This document shows, one piece after another, positions 36,232 to 44,335 of a stretch of DNA of 64,000 nucleotides. The notes under the pieces were generated by a model. The model did no database searches, was not told the origin of the DNA, and was given only the letters and a program-made list of their open reading frames with translations. Origin of the DNA: Hymenobacter nitidus (GTDB taxonomy: Bacteria > Bacteroidota > Bacteroidia > Cytophagales > Hymenobacteraceae); contig NZ_JAJADQ010000003.1 in assembly GCF_020447315.1 (NCBI RefSeq), forward strand, positions 310,001 to 374,000, in the 5' to 3' direction. The position numbers and the translations under genes were made by a program. Position 1 is the stretch's first letter. Each line of letters begins with the position of its first letter.

Positions 36232-37082
36232 TTAGCAGATGTCTGACACTACCACTGGGCTTTGCTTGGGTACTCAGTTCCTGTAGCTCCGGCTCAGAGC
36301 AGAAAAGCTCCGGGCCGCCTGTGAAGATACAAGAAACCCGGGACGCAGATGGTACCCGCAAAGTCACCCGGGAGGTCGATGGCCTACTGGATGGCCGAAC
36401 AATTGTATACCAACCCAACGGTGTTATAGGCGCCCTGTTTTACTTTCGGGGCGGCCGCTTACACGGCAAGCAGTACCGCTTTTACCCTAGCGGTAAGCCA
36501 ATGCTCCTGGAAAATGCCCAGGATGGTCAGCTGGAAGGTAAATCCTATAAGTTTTACGAAAGTGGACGTATAGCTATGATACGCCAGATGGTTCGAGGTA
36601 AACGGTCGGGCCGCTACCTGGAGTTTTACGACTCGGCAAACAAGAAGCCAAAGCTGTACTCTCAACTGGTCGTCGTCGATGGGAAGGAACACACCAACGG
36701 GTATATCTTGTACGATTCATTGGGCCGCGTGCAGGACAGGTGGGGGTTTTTGCAGGTAAGTGCCGCTCAGGATACCATCCGTTTGGGACAAACGCTTGCG
36801 CTGCGCCTGCAAGTCAGATTTCCCAAAGAAGCGTATGTCTTAGCCAATGTATACGGCTACGACTCACTTTATCGACTCGTAGCACCCCAGGAAAAGGTAA
36901 CCGTACTGGGTGATAATCATGTAGTAATGCTCACGATTCAACCCCCGGGGCGCGGCCGCGCCGAAGTGCGGGGCTATGTAGCGGATTACAAAGCGGCGCA
37001 GGAACTACAGGAGAACCAAAGGAATACGACTGTAACAGACGAGCGCCGCATCTACTTCACCTACCCCTATTATGTGCGCTGA
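36228..37082 (+). CDS. MORN-repeat lipoprotein, candidate immunity protein
   Basis: A 284-residue protein with an N-terminal lipoprotein signal (lipobox VLSSC, Cys19). It carries several MORN-like (YwqK-type) repeats between ~40 and ~140: LLDGRTIVYQPNG, RLHGKQYRFYPSGK, QLEGKSYKFYESGR, KRSGRYLEFYDSA. The C-terminal half is beta-rich, perhaps immunoglobulin-like. The ATGA overlap with the upstream unknown gene implies coupled expression. YwqK-type MORN proteins are known as antitoxins in other settings; here the lipobox suggests a periplasmic guard. The immunity role is inferred. Confidence 0.65.
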   Translation: MISRCLTLPLGFAWVLSSCSSGSEQKSSGPPVKIQETRDADGTRKVTREVDGLLDGRTIVYQPNGVIGALFYFRGGRLHGKQYRFYPSGKPMLLENAQDGQLEGKSYKFYESGRIAMIRQMVRGKRSGRYLEFYDSANKKPKLYSQLVVVDGKEHTNGYILYDSLGRVQDRWGFLQVSAAQDTIRLGQTLALRLQVRFPKEAYVLANVYGYDSLYRLVAPQEKVTVLGDNHVVMLTIQPPGRGRAEVRGYVADYKAAQELQENQRNTTVTDERRIYFTYPYYVR

Positions 37083-37235
37083 CCAGGAAACTAAGTAGCG
37101 CCCTGCTACTGCTAGCTGGTTCGCGTTTCAATAGTAAGGCTGAGCGCGTATGTATCAGGCAGGCACACTCTCCCATTGACCACGTAGAGCATCCGATGAA
37201 CGGCCAAGTGGTGCACCAAGTACTGCTGGCGGGCA

Positions 37236-37288
37236 CCGCAAGGCAACACCAAGTACGCATGTCGTGCGTACTTGGTGTTGCCTTGCGG
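37236..37288. repeat. Perfect 24-bp inverted repeat
   Basis: Arms 37236-37259 and 37265-37288 are perfectly complementary with a 5-nt loop (TGTCG). There is no T tract, so it is not an ordinary intrinsic terminator. It lies between the MORN lipoprotein gene (stop 37082) and the small membrane protein gene (ATG 37328), 40 bp before that ATG, and could act on the mRNA leader or be a DNA-level site. Confidence 0.8.
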
Positions 37289-37327
37289 ACGGTTGATCAG
37301 CCAGAAAAAACAGTGGCCCTGCGATAC

Positions 37328-37726
37328 ATGCTGTATACCTGGCTCCTACAACACTACGCGCTGGTCGTTTGGCTGACTACCGGCCTCGATACGAAAAAAC
37401 GCAAACCTGCTCCCTTATCCCAACTGGCGCGCTTAATCAATACCACAATAACGGGGCAGGCCCTGTTCCTCTTTCTGAGCGGCTACTTTTTAGTCGGCGG
37501 GCGCGCCTGGCCTGACAGCTTCCTTGTAATCAGCATTGTATTGGTCGGCGCCGGCTTGCTCGTCTGGGTGTTGCCAGGCCTGCAAACCCGTACCCAACAG
37601 GGTGGTATTCCCGCGCTGTTTCGCCAGCTTAGCATCGGGCAGCGCCGTACCCAGGCCTGGGCTGGTTTCCTGCTGTTCTGGGCATCATTTGCCAGTATTT
37701 TCGTCGTGGCCGCTTCTTTGCCGTAG
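37328..37726 (+). CDS. Small membrane protein of unknown function
   Basis: A 132-residue protein with three or four hydrophobic segments (about 4-17, 48-62, 70-92 and 112-130) and short basic loops such as DTKKRKPAP. I do not recognise the family. The same frame is open from 37196 but would run through the 24-bp inverted repeat, so the ATG at 37328 is preferred. It sits just outside the T6SS block and its relation to it is unclear. Confidence 0.5.
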   Translation: MLYTWLLQHYALVVWLTTGLDTKKRKPAPLSQLARLINTTITGQALFLFLSGYFLVGGRAWPDSFLVISIVLVGAGLLVWVLPGLQTRTQQGGIPALFRQLSIGQRRTQAWAGFLLFWASFASIFVVAASLP

Positions 37727-37873
37727 CTTCTCTCAACTCCTTTTTTTGTCTTTGCCTGTAGGCTGATTGGGCTGATACTGGAGTTAGCGGTGCTCGTACT
37801 CAGAGAGGCACTCTGCCCGCCCAGCCCCAACGTCTGTCAGGCCGCCGGGACTTTCTCGTGCCTGATTCCCGGA

Positions 37874-37911
37874 ACCTAACAGTTTTCCAGGCGGCCGTAA
37901 AACTGCTAGGT
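37874..37911. repeat. Imperfect inverted repeat
   Basis: Arms ACCTAACAGTTTT (37874-37886) and AAAACTGCTAGGT (37899-37911) pair with one G-T position. It lies in the gap 37727-37995 after the small membrane protein gene and may be its weak terminator. The rest of that gap shows no gene. Confidence 0.35.
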
Positions 37912-37951
37912 CGCCAGCATGACAGAGTTCCGGCCTGCACCCTCCCGCCCA

Positions 37952-37996
37952 ACGCAAAAGCCCCGGCCGCGTAACCCGTAGCCGGAGCTTTTGCGT
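37952..37996 (-). terminator. Terminator after the small basic gene
   Basis: A stem of about 15 bp with one mismatch (ACGCAAAAGC... and ...GCTTTTGCGT) directly follows the stop of the 31-residue minus-strand gene at 37996. On the minus strand it ends in a CTTTTGC tail. Confidence 0.5.
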
Positions 37997-38091
37997 TACT
38001 TGCGGGCCGCTTCGGCCGTTTTGCGCGCGGCCTGGCCTCCGGTAGCCTTCTTTTCCCTTCCCGTCGGCTCGCCGTGTTCTGCCCCGAACAT
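37996..38091 (-). CDS. Very small Lys/Ala-rich protein
   Basis: A 31-residue frame, ATG at 38091 and TAA at 37996-37998. The product (MFGAEHGEPTGREKKATGGQ, then a basic AARKTAEAARK tail) is basic and Ala-rich, like the end of a histone-like or DNA-associated peptide. The stop is followed immediately by a stem-loop. Upstream on the minus strand a TTG, a ~19-nt spacer and TATTGG lie before the ATG. These flanks make it more likely than a random frame, but length gives weak support. It is divergent from the phosphomutase gene. Confidence 0.4.
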   Translation of the reverse strand: MFGAEHGEPTGREKKATGGQAARKTAEAARK

Positions 38092-38145
38092 GGTTTGCAG
38101 CCAATATTTATTTTCTTTACCCGCACAACCTTACCCTTCCCATTC

Positions 38146-39882
38146 ATGGCCCTGACCTCCGACATCCAAGCCAAAATCAACACCTGGCTGACCGGCAACT
38201 ACGACTCCGACACCAAAGCCAACATCCAGCAGCTGCTCGACGCGGGCGACGAGGACACCCTGAACGACGCGTTTTACCGCGACCTGGAATTCGGTACCGG
38301 CGGCCTGCGCGGCATTATGGGCAATGGCTCGAACCGCATGAACCGCTACACGCTGGGCATGGCTACCCAGGGCCTGTGCAACTACCTGCTCAAGTCGTTT
38401 CCCGGCCAGGACATCAAGGTGGCCCTGGCCCACGACTCGCGCAACAACAGCCGGGAGTTTGCCCGCATTGCGGCCGGCATCTTCTCGGCCAACGGCATTC
38501 ACGCCTACCTCTTCTCCGACCTGCGCCCCACGCCCGAGCTGTCGTTTGCCATCCGGCACCTGGGCTGCCAGAGCGGCTGCGTGATTACCGCCTCGCACAA
38601 CCCCAAGGAGTACAACGGCTACAAAGTGTACTGGCAGGACGGCTCCCAGGTGGTAGCCCCCCACGATAAGAATATCATTGCCGAAGTCAACGCCATTCAG
38701 AGCGTGGACGACGTGAAGTTCCAGGCCAACGAGTCCCTGATTCACCTGCTGGGTGAGGAAATTGACGCCGCCTACCTGGCCCAGGTGAAATCGTTGAGCA
38801 TCAACCCCGCCGCTATTCAGCGCCAGCACGATCTGAAGATTGTGTACACGCCCCTGCACGGCACCGGCATCACACTAGTACCCAAGGCCCTGGCCCAGCT
38901 GGGCTTCACCAACGTGAGCATCGTGGAAGGTCAGGCCACGCCCGACGGCAACTTTCCCACGGTATTGTCGCCGAACCCGGAGGAAAAAGTAGCTATGCAG
39001 ATGGCCCTCGACCAGGCCCGCCAGCAAGATGCCGACCTGGTTATTGCCACCGACCCCGACGCTGACCGCGTAGGCATTGCCGTGAAAGACAACCGCGGCG
39101 AATGGGTGCTGGTGAACGGCAACCAGACGGCCGCCCTGCTCACGCACTACCTGCTCTCGGCCCGTAAGCAGGCCGGCAAGATGTCTGACAAGGACTTCAT
39201 CGTCTACACCATCGTGACCAGCGACGTACTCGGCGACGTGGCCCGGGCCCACAACGTGAAAGCCTACCAGACCCTGACCGGCTTCAAGTACATTGCCGGC
39301 ATCATCCGCGACCTGGAAGGCCAGGAAAACTACATCGGCGGCGGTGAGGAAAGCTACGGCTACATGATTGGCTCGTTCGTGCGCGACAAAGACGCGGTAT
39401 CGGCCTGCGCCCTGCTGGCCGAAATGGCGGCCGTGGCCAAAGACAACGGCCAGACGCTCTACCAGGCCATGGTGGAGATGTACGCCACCTACGGCCTCTA
39501 CAAAGAGGACCTGATTTCATTGACCAAAAAAGGCCAGCGCGGAGCCGAGGAAATCCAGGAAATGATGGCCAGCCTGCGCGCCAACCCGCCCCAAACCATT
39601 GCCAACTTGCCCGTAGTCGAGCTGCGCGACTACAAAACCGGCGTGATTCGCAACCTGCAAACCGGCGAGGAGCGCGCCACCGGCCTGGAAAGCTCCAACG
39701 TGCTCCAGTTCATCCTGGCCGACGGCAGCAAGATTTCGGCCCGCCCCTCGGGCACCGAACCCAAAATCAAGTTTTACTTCAGCGTGAAGCACCCGCTCAA
39801 GTCGGCCGTGGACTACGACCAGGCCAACCAGAAGCTCACCGACTACATCAACCTCATCATCGAGGACATGCAGCTTCGGTAA
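38146..39882 (+). CDS. Phosphohexomutase (phosphoglucomutase/phosphomannomutase family)
   Basis: A 578-residue cytoplasmic enzyme of the alpha-D-phosphohexomutase superfamily that moves phosphate between C1 and C6 of hexoses. Visible motifs are FGTGGLRGIMG, the active-site serine loop TASHNPKEYNGYK, the metal-binding DPDADR, the sugar-binding GGGEESYGYM and the phosphate-binding SGTEPKIKFY. Substrate (glucose- or mannose-phosphate) cannot be decided; the length is that of the long eukaryote-like PGM2-type form common in Bacteroidota. The ATG at 38146 is chosen over an upstream one (38074) because MALTSD directly precedes conserved sequence. Confidence 0.93.
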   Translation: MALTSDIQAKINTWLTGNYDSDTKANIQQLLDAGDEDTLNDAFYRDLEFGTGGLRGIMGNGSNRMNRYTLGMATQGLCNYLLKSFPGQDIKVALAHDSRNNSREFARIAAGIFSANGIHAYLFSDLRPTPELSFAIRHLGCQSGCVITASHNPKEYNGYKVYWQDGSQVVAPHDKNIIAEVNAIQSVDDVKFQANESLIHLLGEEIDAAYLAQVKSLSINPAAIQRQHDLKIVYTPLHGTGITLVPKALAQLGFTNVSIVEGQATPDGNFPTVLSPNPEEKVAMQMALDQARQQDADLVIATDPDADRVGIAVKDNRGEWVLVNGNQTAALLTHYLLSARKQAGKMSDKDFIVYTIVTSDVLGDVARAHNVKAYQTLTGFKYIAGIIRDLEGQENYIGGGEESYGYMIGSFVRDKDAVSACALLAEMAAVAKDNGQTLYQAMVEMYATYGLYKEDLISLTKKGQRGAEEIQEMMASLRANPPQTIANLPVVELRDYKTGVIRNLQTGEERATGLESSNVLQFILADGSKISARPSGTEPKIKFYFSVKHPLKSAVDYDQANQKLTDYINLIIEDMQLR

Positions 39883-39908
39883 GACGACTGATTTTTACCC
39901 CGTATGTT

Positions 39909-39946
39909 TATAGCCCGGCACTATAGTGCCGGGCTATAATTTTTTC
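39909..39946 (+). terminator. Intrinsic terminator
   Basis: A 30-nt perfect palindrome (39909-39938) with a following T run (to 39946), 26 bp after the phosphomutase stop. Confidence 0.88.
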
Positions 39947-39965
39947 AATTACTATCCCATCGACC

Positions 39966-40487
39966 GTGCTTAGCTACTTTTTCCGCTTACTGTTAATGGC
40001 TGCTTGCAGCTTCAACTCGATCAGCAGCTATGGACAGGCACCCGCCACCGGCCCGGCCCGGCAGCCGATGCCCGAGCCACTGTATATCATCAATTCAACC
40101 ATCATTGCTAATGGGCTGGTGGCGGAAATTGACGTGCAGGCTATTAAGAACATGGTGGTTTATAAGGGGCAAAGCATCCCCGATGAGTTAAAAAACATGA
40201 CAACGACGGGCATCATTGCCATTACCTATGCCGGTCGAATCAAGAGCAAATCGTTTGCGGCACTAGGCCGGCAATATGGCGTGCGGGGTCCCCGGAGTGT
40301 CGTCCTCAACGGGCACAAGCTGAGCCCTGAGCAGGCCTCCACCCTGCGCCTTGCCCCCGAGGCCATTGGGCAGGTGCTGGTTATCCCTCCCACTGCCGAT
40401 ACGGCGGAGACGCTGCTAACCATCCAGTTGGCCGTAAGCAAGCCGGCTAGTCACCAGTATCCCCCCGGTACCATCATGCTTCGTTGA
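39966..40487 (+). CDS. Secreted protein with TonB-plug-like sequence
   Basis: A 173-residue protein starting at GTG 39966, with a signal peptide (hydrophobic core then SSYGQA). The mature part has PLYIINSTII.NGLVAEIDVQAI, NMVVYKGQSIPDEL and GIIAITYAGRIKS, which resembles the plug-domain pattern of Bacteroidota TonB-dependent receptors (a displayed name, then a 'not-so' strand and a GVI.ITTK strand), repeated later as LAPEAIGQVLVIP. No barrel follows. Likely a periplasmic or secreted stand-alone plug-like protein; function unknown. Confidence 0.6.
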   Translation: MLSYFFRLLLMAACSFNSISSYGQAPATGPARQPMPEPLYIINSTIIANGLVAEIDVQAIKNMVVYKGQSIPDELKNMTTTGIIAITYAGRIKSKSFAALGRQYGVRGPRSVVLNGHKLSPEQASTLRLAPEAIGQVLVIPPTADTAETLLTIQLAVSKPASHQYPPGTIMLR

Positions 40488-40537
40488 GCAGCGGCAACAA
40501 TGTCCTGACTGTTCCTAAGTTCGTTGTTGCCGCTGCT
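40487..40537. terminator. Inverted repeat between convergent genes
   Basis: Perfect 14-bp arms (40487-40500 and 40524-40537) with a 23-nt loop, between the convergent plug-like gene and the SDR gene. It lacks a T tract, so terminator function is only a guess. Confidence 0.4.
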
Positions 40538-40544
40538 GCTGGCT

Positions 40545-41297
40545 TCATAGCATCATCCCGCCCGTAGCCTCTATACGCTGGCCGTTGAGCCACCGGGCGG
40601 CATCAGAGCAGAGGAAGGCGACGATGCCCCCGATGTCGTCGGGCTCGGCCACGCGGCCCAGAGCCGTAATTTGGGCCACATAGGCGCGGATTTCCGGCGT
40701 ATCCGTCATGGCGCCGCCCCCGAATACGGCTCCGGGCGCTACCACATTGGCGGCTATGCCCCGCGGGCCCAGCTCCAGAGCCAGGTAGCGCGTGAAAACT
40801 TCCACCGCGCCTTTCATGCTGGCGTAGGCCGAACTCCCGGCGAAAGCCACCCGCGTAGTACCGGAGGAAATATTGATAATTCGGCCCCCGTCGCGCAGGA
40901 GCGGCAACGCCTGCTGCGTGAGGAAGTACACGCCCTTGAAATGAATGTTAAGCATCTCGTCGAACTGCGCCTCGGTCGTTTCGGCAATGGAGGCAGTGAG
41001 GCTGGTCCCGGCGTTGTTGATCAGAAAGTCGAACCCGTCGGTGCCGAAGACATCGGTGAGGGCCGTGGCAACCTGGGCGAAGAAGGCCTCGAACGTGCTG
41101 ATGTCGGCGGCGTTCAGCGGCAGGGCCACGGCGCGGCGGCCCAGGGCCTCGATTTCAGCTACCACGGCGGCGGCTTCGGCCCGCTGGCTGCGGTAGGTCA
41201 GGATAACGTCGATGCCCTGCTGTGCCAGTTTCAGGGCCATGTCTTTGCCCAGGCCCCGGCTGCCGCCCGTTACCAGGGCTATTTTGGAAGTACTCAT
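40545..41297 (-). CDS. SDR family oxidoreductase
   Basis: A 250-residue classical short-chain dehydrogenase/reductase. It has the NAD(P)-binding TGGSRGLG (10-17), NNAG (94-97), a catalytic Ser near 144, Tyr158 and Lys162 in YASMK, and the usual C-terminal GG..L. end. The lack of an acidic residue right after the second strand and the TYRSQR sequence suggest NADPH preference. The substrate is unknown. It lies downstream of an AraC-type regulator gene on the same strand with 92 bp between, an arrangement common for regulated SDRs. Confidence 0.92.
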   Translation of the reverse strand: MSTSKIALVTGGSRGLGKDMALKLAQQGIDVILTYRSQRAEAAAVVAEIEALGRRAVALPLNAADISTFEAFFAQVATALTDVFGTDGFDFLINNAGTSLTASIAETTEAQFDEMLNIHFKGVYFLTQQALPLLRDGGRIINISSGTTRVAFAGSSAYASMKGAVEVFTRYLALELGPRGIAANVVAPGAVFGGGAMTDTPEIRAYVAQITALGRVAEPDDIGGIVAFLCSDAARWLNGQRIEATGGMML

Positions 41298-41389
41298 ACG
41301 AAGAGGTTTGTGGTGTTAATAAAACACGACAAAGGTCTCTGGCTTGGGGCCCGGCAGTGTTGTAGGCACCAATCAACTTCTTGTATAAA

Positions 41390-42334
41390 TCAAACCGATA
41401 CGGCTTCCAGGGTCCGAAAAGCGCCGGGGCTCACGGCGGCGTAGCGGCGGAAGAAGTGCGAGAAGTGCGCCACATCGACGAAGCCCAGGCCGTCGGCAAT
41501 TTGCCAGAGCGTCCAGTCGGTGTCGCGCAGCAGCACCTTGGCCTCCTGGGCCAGCCGCCCGCCGATAAGGTCGGAAGTGGTGCGGCCAGTGTTGTCTTTG
41601 AGCACCTTGTTGAGGTGGTTGACGTGCACAGCCAGGTGGTCGGCAAAGTCCTTGGCCGTGCGCAGCTGCACGCGCTGCTGGGGGTTGGCCAGCGGAAACT
41701 GCCGCTCCAGGAGCTCCACGAAGCGCGAGCTGAGCCGGGCCGCCGCCGAGTGGGCCGGGTGCAGGCGGGTAGACGGCTGCCGCTTCTGGCCCAGGTGCAG
41801 CAGCTCCAGCACGTAGGCCCGCAGCAGGTCGTACTTGTGGGCGTAGTCGGAGGCCAGCTCCTCGTGTATGCGGGCAAAAAGGGCCGCGACCTGCGCGGCT
41901 TCGGCCGGCGTGAGCTGAAACACGGGGTAGCCCTCGGCCCGGAACAGAGACAGCTCGTCGGGGGCCAGGCCGCCGAGCACGGGCAGCAGGAATTCGGCGG
42001 TAAAGAAGCAGAAATGCCCCTGCTGGGTCTCGGTCGGCAGCCACTGAAACGGCACCTTGGGCGTCGAAAACACCAGAGCATCGGGGGCAATGTCGATGGT
42101 TTGGTCGGCGTATTCGGCGCGGCTGTGGCTGCGCAGGAAGCTGATTTTGTAGAACGAGCGGCAGGCGTAAGGCGGGGCGGGCTGCGCGGGGGCCGACTGC
42201 CAGAGGTCGGCTATATTAAACGCGTTGAAGTGGCCCACTTCGCGCTGGATGTCTTGGGGAAGCAGCGCACCCAGGTCCAGTCCGGTGCAGGGAGCCAGCT
42301 CCTGATAAAGGGCATTAAGCGCGTCAGTCGTCAT
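41390..42334 (-). CDS. AraC family transcriptional regulator
   Basis: A 314-residue regulator. The N-terminal half has a cupin-like ligand domain with PPYACRSFYKISFLRSHS and DALVFSTPKVPFQW. The C-terminal ~95 residues are the double helix-turn-helix: TAKDFADHLAVHVNHLNKVLK, then DLIGGRLAQEAKVLL and IADGLGFVDVAHFSHFFRR and the P..FR end. It probably controls the adjacent SDR gene, which follows on the same strand. The ligand is unknown. Confidence 0.93.
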   Translation of the reverse strand: MTTDALNALYQELAPCTGLDLGALLPQDIQREVGHFNAFNIADLWQSAPAQPAPPYACRSFYKISFLRSHSRAEYADQTIDIAPDALVFSTPKVPFQWLPTETQQGHFCFFTAEFLLPVLGGLAPDELSLFRAEGYPVFQLTPAEAAQVAALFARIHEELASDYAHKYDLLRAYVLELLHLGQKRQPSTRLHPAHSAAARLSSRFVELLERQFPLANPQQRVQLRTAKDFADHLAVHVNHLNKVLKDNTGRTTSDLIGGRLAQEAKVLLRDTDWTLWQIADGLGFVDVAHFSHFFRRYAAVSPGAFRTLEAVSV

Positions 42335-42502
42335 GGCAGGCAGTGCTTGTAAGATTCAAAGCACAGCAACCTGCCCGGGAGTGGAAAGTTTGCCGCCTCC
42401 CTTCCTCCGCCGGCACGGCTAGCCCGCCCTGCCTACAGCCCGGACGGTTGCACGTTCTCGTTGTTGCCCGGCTCACCCAATCAGCATTCGGGCGTAGGGC
42501 CC
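42335..42502. other. Gap without a recognised gene
   Basis: Leads from the AraC gene start to the 21-bp repeat array. It should hold the AraC-gene promoter. No other signal is clear. Together with 42734-42891 it flanks the array. Confidence 0.4.
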
Positions 42503-42733
42503 GTGAATGAGCTACTAAGCGGTGCCAACGACTTACTCAGCAGCGTGAATCATCTTCCAAGGACCGATAGTGACCTTCTAAGCGGCGTGAATGACCTGCT
42601 AAGTGGGGTGAACGATATTCCAAGGACCGTGAATGGTCTTCTAAGGGCCGTTGCCCCCCTCCCAAGCACTGTGAACCCACTACCAAGGCCCGACAATGCT
42701 GTTCTAACCGGTGTGAATCATCGCAGGAGCAGC
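42503..42733. repeat. Array of eleven degenerate 21-bp tandem units
   Basis: Eleven consecutive 21-bp units of the form GTGAATGAnCTnCTAAGCGGn, kept exactly in register over 231 bp. In the plus frame they read as heptads: VNELLSG, ANDLLSS, VNHLPRT, DSDLLSG, VNDLLSG, VNDIPRT, VNGLLRA, VAPLPST, VNPLPRP, DNAVLTG, VNHRRSS. A three-unit period (LLSG, LLSG, LPRT) is visible. The frame is open from TTG 42461 to 42790 but has no ATG, and the opposite strand is also open. Whether it is translated is unclear. Confidence 0.85.
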
Positions 42734-42804
42734 GGGCCGGTACCGGGAACACGCCCGGCTGAGGGTGGGCAGAGCCAGGCCCGAACCTGACCGACGCTAA
42801 CGGA

Positions 42805-42827
42805 GCCCGGCAATTGACTTGCCGGGC
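42805..42827. terminator. Short inverted repeat, possible terminator
   Basis: 9-bp perfect arms (GCCCGGCAA and TTGCCGGGC) with a 5-nt loop, between the repeat array and the barrel-protein gene at 42892. No T run, so weak evidence. Confidence 0.3.
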
Positions 42828-42891
42828 CCCGTTGGGTCCAATAGCTCAGAAAAGCAGTGCTGATTCAGGTTGCCGATACCTTAGGCCAGGG

Positions 42892-43956
42892 CTAGAACAC
42901 GAAGTTGAAGGAAGCCTGGCCCAGGATGCCGCGCAGGTCGCGGCTGCGGCTGTAGAGCGGCACGAAGTAGCTGGCTTTGGTATCGAGCAGGATGTGGCGG
43001 GTTTTGAGCAGCTCCACGCCCAGGCCCAGGTTCAGGTTGGGGATGAACTCGTTGCCCTGGTCGTTGTTGCGGTTCAGAATGAAACCGCCCAGCTGGTAGC
43101 TGGTGTAGAGGTTGAGAAACTTGCGCCGGCCCCGCCCGAAGTTGCGCGGGTAGAAATCCTGCCCGAAGTTGATGACGAACAGCTCATTGACGAACTCCTC
43201 CCCTTCGCTCTTCGTCAGGGGCTTGTACACGCCCAGGTTGAAGTAGCTTTTGCCCCGCGTAAACATGTACTTGATGGCGTAGCCCTGGTAAGCGCGGCTG
43301 GTCAGGCCCGGTTTGGGGTTGTCGAGGCGCAAGTAGCTATATTCCACGCCGGGCATATTCACGAAGCTTACCTTGCGGTTGCCGGTCGGGAAGCTTACTT
43401 CATCGTAGAGGCGCAGGCTCACGTAGGCCAGCCCTTGGTTGCTGGTCAGGGCCGCCAGCTTCTGCTGGGTGCGGCGCAGGCTCGTTTCCTGCCGCTCGGC
43501 CTGGCGCAGCAGGGCTTCGCGCTCCTCCTTGGGCGGTTTGCCCGTGCGCAGCTGCTCGCGGGTAGCGGCCAGGTCATCGGCCTGGGTTTTTTCCTCGTCC
43601 TGCAGCTCCTGCTGCCGGGGCCCGAGCGTGTGCGCGTTCAGGTTGTTTTCCAGCACAAAGCCCAGCGTAGCGGCCAGGGAGTCGAGCTGGCCCAGGCGAC
43701 GGGTAGGCAGCGTGAATTCGGCCGTCAGCTGATCGGGCGTTTCCTCCTGCTTCTGCACCCAGGCGGCCCGGCTGCTGATAAAGGCTTTGAGTGCCGTGCG
43801 GGCCTCAGCAAACTTGGTGACGCCCACGCTCAGGCGCTTCTGGGTTTCAAACAGCTCCTGGTCGTGGGAAGACTGCGCCAGGGTGGGCAGCGCCAAGGTG
43901 CTTACGAGAACAACAGCGGCCCAGCGGCGCAGGGAGAAAGAGGGAAACAGGTGCAT
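42892..43956 (-). CDS. Secreted coiled-coil protein, probable outer-membrane barrel
   Basis: A 354-residue protein. A signal peptide (1-29, ending ALPTLAQ) precedes a helical coiled-coil region to about 170 (SSHDQELFETQKRL, EEKTQADDLAATREQL). The C-terminal ~180 residues are alternating beta strands (YVSLRLYDEVSFPTG, KSYFNLGVYKPLTK) and end in ASFNFVF, a terminal aromatic typical of outer-membrane barrels. No named family recognised. Start placed at ATG 43956; the frame opens ten residues earlier. Stands alone. Confidence 0.65.
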   Translation of the reverse strand: MHLFPSFSLRRWAAVVLVSTLALPTLAQSSHDQELFETQKRLSVGVTKFAEARTALKAFISSRAAWVQKQEETPDQLTAEFTLPTRRLGQLDSLAATLGFVLENNLNAHTLGPRQQELQDEEKTQADDLAATREQLRTGKPPKEEREALLRQAERQETSLRRTQQKLAALTSNQGLAYVSLRLYDEVSFPTGNRKVSFVNMPGVEYSYLRLDNPKPGLTSRAYQGYAIKYMFTRGKSYFNLGVYKPLTKSEGEEFVNELFVINFGQDFYPRNFGRGRRKFLNLYTSYQLGGFILNRNNDQGNEFIPNLNLGLGVELLKTRHILLDTKASYFVPLYSRSRDLRGILGQASFNFVF

Positions 43957-43986
43957 GATGGTAGCCTGGATAGTTCGACCTGCCAA

Positions 43987-44276
43987 ATGGTAGCAGGCAG
44001 GACAAAGTTGACCTTTATTCAGCAGCCACTATATATTTCCCGTAGACAAAAACAAGGAAATTCAGACTTTATACTTTGTTTAATTCAAATATTAAACAAT
44101 TAATAATCAATATTATACAGGCAATTCATCAGACTTAAAAATATTCCATACACTAGCTACCTCCCCCCGTTTACCAGCACATTGCGCGCCGGCACGAGGC
44201 GCCGTCGGCACCTCCCTGCCTGGCGGACAGCCCCCACTGATTGGATACATATAATATTTTCTCTATATTATATAAA
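43987..44276. other. A+T-rich gap, likely divergent promoter region
   Basis: About 290 bp, much more A+T-rich than the neighbours (for example 44030-44150). It separates the barrel protein (minus) from the NTF2-like gene (plus) and includes near-consensus TACTTTG around 44070. No gene is seen. Confidence 0.4.
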
Positions 44277-44312
44277 GCCCTGGCACCCGGCAGTGTTGCC
44301 GGGTGCCAGGGC
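44277..44312. repeat. Perfect 16-bp hairpin upstream of the NTF2-like gene
   Basis: Arms 44277-44292 and 44297-44312 with a GTGT loop, 23 bp before the ATG at 44336. There is no T tract and no gene ends here, so it is more likely a leader structure than a terminator. Confidence 0.7.
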
Positions 44313-44335
44313 CCCAGTCCCCTAACCCCCATGCT

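Noticed and set aside
37784..38104. 106-residue minus-strand frame
   Set aside because: Arg/Gly-rich shadow that overlaps the more plausible 31-residue frame and its stem-loop.
42503..42733. CRISPR array
   Set aside because: The 21-bp units are contiguous without spacers and vary in sequence.
42814..44103. 429-residue plus-strand frame
   Set aside because: Antisense to the secreted coiled-coil barrel protein, which has a clear signal peptide and terminal aromatic.
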